A stretch of 6,505 nucleotides of DNA, taken from assembly GCA_041164825.1 (NCBI GenBank), contig JBEAOO010000071.1, positions 1-6,505 on the forward strand, written 5' to 3'. A program made the translations under genes and the position numbers. Below are positions 4,512 through 6,505 of this stretch, piece by piece (positions within the stretch are counted from its first letter, which is position 1; every line of letters starts with the position of its first letter). Origin of the DNA: JBEAOO01 sp041164825. GTDB taxonomy: Bacteria > Pseudomonadota > Gammaproteobacteria > Burkholderiales > Burkholderiaceae_C. The notes beneath the pieces were generated by a model. The model saw nothing but the letters and a program-made list of their open reading frames with translations. It made no database searches and was not told the origin of the DNA.

Positions 4512-5522
4512 TCAACGACCGTACCGCTCGCTCAAAGCAGCCACAGCCGCCGACCACGCCGCGGTCGTTGGCGCGAGTTGCACCACCGGATCAAACGCTT
4601 TGCGCGAGGCCACGGCGCGGGCGCCTTTGAGAATCAGGGTTTTGGCGTCGAGGGCGATGCGTTGGAACGCGGCTTCGGCTGCTGGGCAGTCGGGCGCACC
4701 GGCTTCGGCACCGAGCCAGCGCAGGTTGGCGGCCGCCAGCTCGCAGGCCGCGCCCAGCTGCCGCACGGTGCCAAAGGCCCAGGCGTGGTAGTGGTCCATG
4801 CCGCGCGCTTGCAGCATCGGCAGGTCAGCGGCAAAGCGCTCGGCAAAACGCGCCACCGGGTTGCCGGAGGGCACGCGCCGCAGGTGTTTGCGCCAAAGCT
4901 GGCGGCTGGCCTCGCGCAGTGCGCCGGCCGACAAAGCCTCCTGCGGATGCTGGCGAATCAGCTCGGCAAACAGCGGCAGGCCGGCCGGGTGCGGGCCGGG
5001 TGCCAGGCCAAAGGTTTGCACAAAGTCTTCGCCTTGCAGCGTGTAGTAGCCGGCGTTGTGGAAATAGCCCAGGCGCTGCGCGGCCACATCGATGTCGGCC
5101 AGCACGATGGTGGTTTTGCTGCGTTTTTGGCGGTAGTCGGTGCCCTCGGTGTCGGGTAGCCACCAGGCGTCGGCCTCGGTGGCAATCAGCTTGCCGGCAG
5201 CGAGGTGTTCGATGGCGTGGTCGAGCAGCGGTCGCCACACGGTCAGCTCTTGCACTTCCACGCCGTACAGGTCGCGCAACTCGTCGTGGCTGGGCTTGAA
5301 GAAGGCCCACTGGTCGCCTTCAAAATCAGCACCGATGACAAACGGCAGCATCGCCTCGGGCGGGTGGCCCAGGGCATGGAGCAGCTCAATCCAGAGGTCG
5401 ACATAGCAGTTTTTTTCGCTCCAGACCACGCCCTCGCCATGCAGGGCGTGACGGGCGTAGGCCGTGGCGTCGAGCGGCGGCAGCGCAGTAACGCGCACGC
5501 GAGCGAGCAGCGGCGCGCTCAC
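4512..5522 (-). CDS. DUF1839 family protein, partner of the amino acid:carrier protein ligase
   Basis: About 336 residues matching the DUF1839 family, whose function is not established; the family is known to occur beside aminoacyl-tRNA-synthetase-like amino acid:carrier protein ligases. Conserved-looking blocks, numbered from the GTG start, are NCYVDLWIELLHALG (38-52), DFEGDQWAFFK (66-76), VQELTVWRPLLDH (90-102), DAWWLPDTEGTDYR (118-131), KTTI (136-139) and GYFHNAGYYTLQGEDF (152-167), then a mainly helical C-terminal half. There is no signal peptide or membrane segment, so it is probably cytoplasmic. The start is taken as GTG at 5520-5522, which overlaps the ligase TGA as GTGA; the longer frame begins with TTG at 5555, deep inside the ligase gene, which is less likely. 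The overlap implies translational coupling. The N-terminal Cys and later His suggest an acyltransferase-like role, but that is inference. Confidence 0.88.
   Translation of the reverse strand: MSAPLLARVRVTALPPLDATAYARHALHGEGVVWSEKNCYVDLWIELLHALGHPPEAMLPFVIGADFEGDQWAFFKPSHDELRDLYGVEVQELTVWRPLLDHAIEHLAAGKLIATEADAWWLPDTEGTDYRQKRSKTTIVLADIDVAAQRLGYFHNAGYYTLQGEDFVQTFGLAPGPHPAGLPLFAELIRQHPQEALSAGALREASRQLWRKHLRRVPSGNPVARFAERFAADLPMLQARGMDHYHAWAFGTVRQLGAACELAAANLRWLGAEAGAPDCPAAEAAFQRIALDAKTLILKGARAVASRKAFDPVVQLAPTTAAWSAAVAALSERYGR
5519..5522 (-). promoter_or_regulatory. GTGA stop/start overlap coupling ligase and DUF1839
   Basis: On the minus strand the four bases GTGA contain both the TGA stop of the ligase and the GTG start of the DUF1839 gene. 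No clear Shine-Dalgarno sequence precedes the GTG, so re-initiation by the terminating ribosome is the likely route. This would keep the two proteins at matched levels. Confidence 0.65.
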
Positions 5523-6430
5523 GGCCAGAGTTGGGCGCGCACGTCGGCAGGCCAAGTCAGGGGATCAAAACCGTGGGCTTGGATGAGCGCCAGCGTGACC
5601 CGCTCCAGGCCGAAGCCCAGGCAGGCGGTGTGGGCCACCGAGCCATCGTCGCGCTGAATGCCGAACTTTCCGGTGAAGTGTTCTTGGTGCCAGTTGAACG
5701 AGCAGATGGCGGTCGGCTTTTCGGCCGAGATCACGGGCACCAGAATCTCGAACTTCAGGCGTTGCTCTCGCTGGCTGGCGGCCATCATGCGGCCGGCGCG
5801 GCCGAAGAAGGGGTCGTTGGCCACGTCGCTGGCCACCGGCAGGCCCAGGCCTTTGAGCAGCGTCATGCCGCGTTCCAGCCACTGGTCGCGCCAGGCTTCC
5901 ACCTCGTCCGGCGCGCCCACGCGGATGAACTCGCGCATGCGGAAGGATTGCAAGCGCGTGGCTTCTTCAGACGGCTCGTGGCGGTAGATCCAGTTCATCA
6001 CCGTGACCAGGCGGCCGCCTTTGGGCAGCAAGCCGCTGAACACCGGGTACACCGGGTAGCAGGCGGCGGGCGTGAGCATCACTTCGGTGATGTCGAGCGC
6101 GTCTTCCCAGCGCTCGCCTTGGCTGGCCTTTTCGGCCATGGGCTTGGCCTGCGCGTCGGTGCCGAAGAAGCTGTTGACCGAGCCGATCAGGTGCGGGAAG
6201 TTGCCGAGGTAGCCGACCTTCTCGATCAGGCTGCGCGCCACGATGGGCGGAAACATCAACTCTTCGGCGCCGTCGTCAGCGGCCACGCGGCTCACCAGCG
6301 CGTTGAAGCGGTTGAGGATGTCCTCAAACACGGCGCCGCGGCCGTAGCCGCCCTGGATGCCCGTGGGCAGGATCAGGCCGTGAGCCACCAGGCCGTCGTA
6401 GAAGCTTTTGTTGTCGTAGATTTTGGTCAT
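5519..6430 (-). CDS. Amino acid:[carrier protein] ligase (class II aaRS-like)
   Basis: This 303-residue protein matches the family of seryl-tRNA-synthetase-like enzymes that activate a small amino acid with ATP and load it onto the phosphopantetheine arm of a carrier protein instead of a tRNA; the characterised members are from Bradyrhizobium and use glycine or alanine. It starts directly with the catalytic core and has no N-terminal tRNA-binding arm. Class II motif 2 is seen around IYRHEPSEEATRLQSFRMREF (148-168, with Arg150, Glu152, Arg164) and motif 3 as GFGLERVTLAL (272-282, with Arg277). Cys124, Glu167 and Cys270 are placed to be the zinc ligands that bind the substrate amino group. The ATG at 6428-6430 is 31 bases after the upstream gene; its ribosome binding site is weak. 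The DUF1839 gene follows with a four-base overlap. Which amino acid is used cannot be read from sequence. Confidence 0.9.
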   Translation of the reverse strand: MTKIYDNKSFYDGLVAHGLILPTGIQGGYGRGAVFEDILNRFNALVSRVAADDGAEELMFPPIVARSLIEKVGYLGNFPHLIGSVNSFFGTDAQAKPMAEKASQGERWEDALDITEVMLTPAACYPVYPVFSGLLPKGGRLVTVMNWIYRHEPSEEATRLQSFRMREFIRVGAPDEVEAWRDQWLERGMTLLKGLGLPVASDVANDPFFGRAGRMMAASQREQRLKFEILVPVISAEKPTAICSFNWHQEHFTGKFGIQRDDGSVAHTACLGFGLERVTLALIQAHGFDPLTWPADVRAQLWP

Positions 6431-6461
6431 GGAGTGTGCTCTGCCTTCGTGGCGCGGGCGT

Positions 6462-6505
6462 TCATTGGTCTTTGTAGACGAGCAGCATCGAGGCGCTGGT
6501 GGCGG
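6462..6505 (-). CDS. C-terminal end of an upstream operon gene (partial)
   Basis: Only the last 13 codons and the TGA stop (6462-6464) of a minus-strand gene are visible, ending ATSASMLLVYKDQ. The frame is open to the window edge, codon use is GC-rich like the neighbours, and the stop lies 31 bases before the ligase ATG, so it is probably the preceding gene of the same operon. The piece is too short to identify. Comparable loci often carry a carrier protein and an acyl-CoA-dehydrogenase-like gene near the ligase, but nothing in these residues decides between candidates. Confidence 0.55.
   Translation of the reverse strand, partial: ATSASMLLVYKDQ

Noticed and set aside
6051..6057. Tandem ACCGGGTA-like repeat inside the ligase gene
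   Set aside because: It simply encodes the Tyr-Pro-Val-Tyr-Pro-Val stretch of the catalytic core and needs no other explanation.

Overview
The window reads as a chromosomal segment from a high-GC betaproteobacterium, most likely Burkholderiales and probably Comamonadaceae-like. The grounds are GC-rich codon use, an lgt-dnaQ gene pair followed by a valine tRNA, and a very small Trp-rich membrane protein of a type known mainly from Burkholderiales. This placement rests on recognition and was not tested by a search.

Left part (1-1782): a partial, unidentified reading frame on the minus strand runs off the left edge. Next is a complete NAD(P)-dependent short-chain dehydrogenase/reductase (minus). 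About 570 bases without a convincing gene follow; they hold an AT-rich palindromic patch and a second small palindrome, both possible operators. Centre (1735-3941): a minus-strand run of housekeeping genes, read in the order small Trp-rich membrane protein, lgt (prolipoprotein diacylglyceryl transferase), dnaQ (proofreading subunit of DNA polymerase III), tRNA-Val(CAC), and then a clear intrinsic terminator. Two GC-rich hairpins lie between the Trp-rich gene and lgt. Centre-right (4111-4497): on the plus strand, a small secreted class I cytochrome c with its own intrinsic terminator, divergent from the Trp-rich gene.

Right part (4512-6505): a minus-strand operon. A gene of which only the last 13 codons are visible is followed by an amino acid:[carrier protein] ligase, which is a class II aminoacyl-tRNA-synthetase-like enzyme with no tRNA-binding domain. 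A DUF1839 protein follows, and its likely GTG start overlaps the ligase stop by four bases. This is the most unusual content of the window: a ribosome-independent amino-acid activation module that charges a carrier protein, tightly coupled to a protein of unknown function. I propose, as inference only, that the DUF1839 protein is a Cys-containing aminoacyltransferase that unloads the carrier protein. No carrier protein gene lies inside the window; it would be expected just beyond the right edge.
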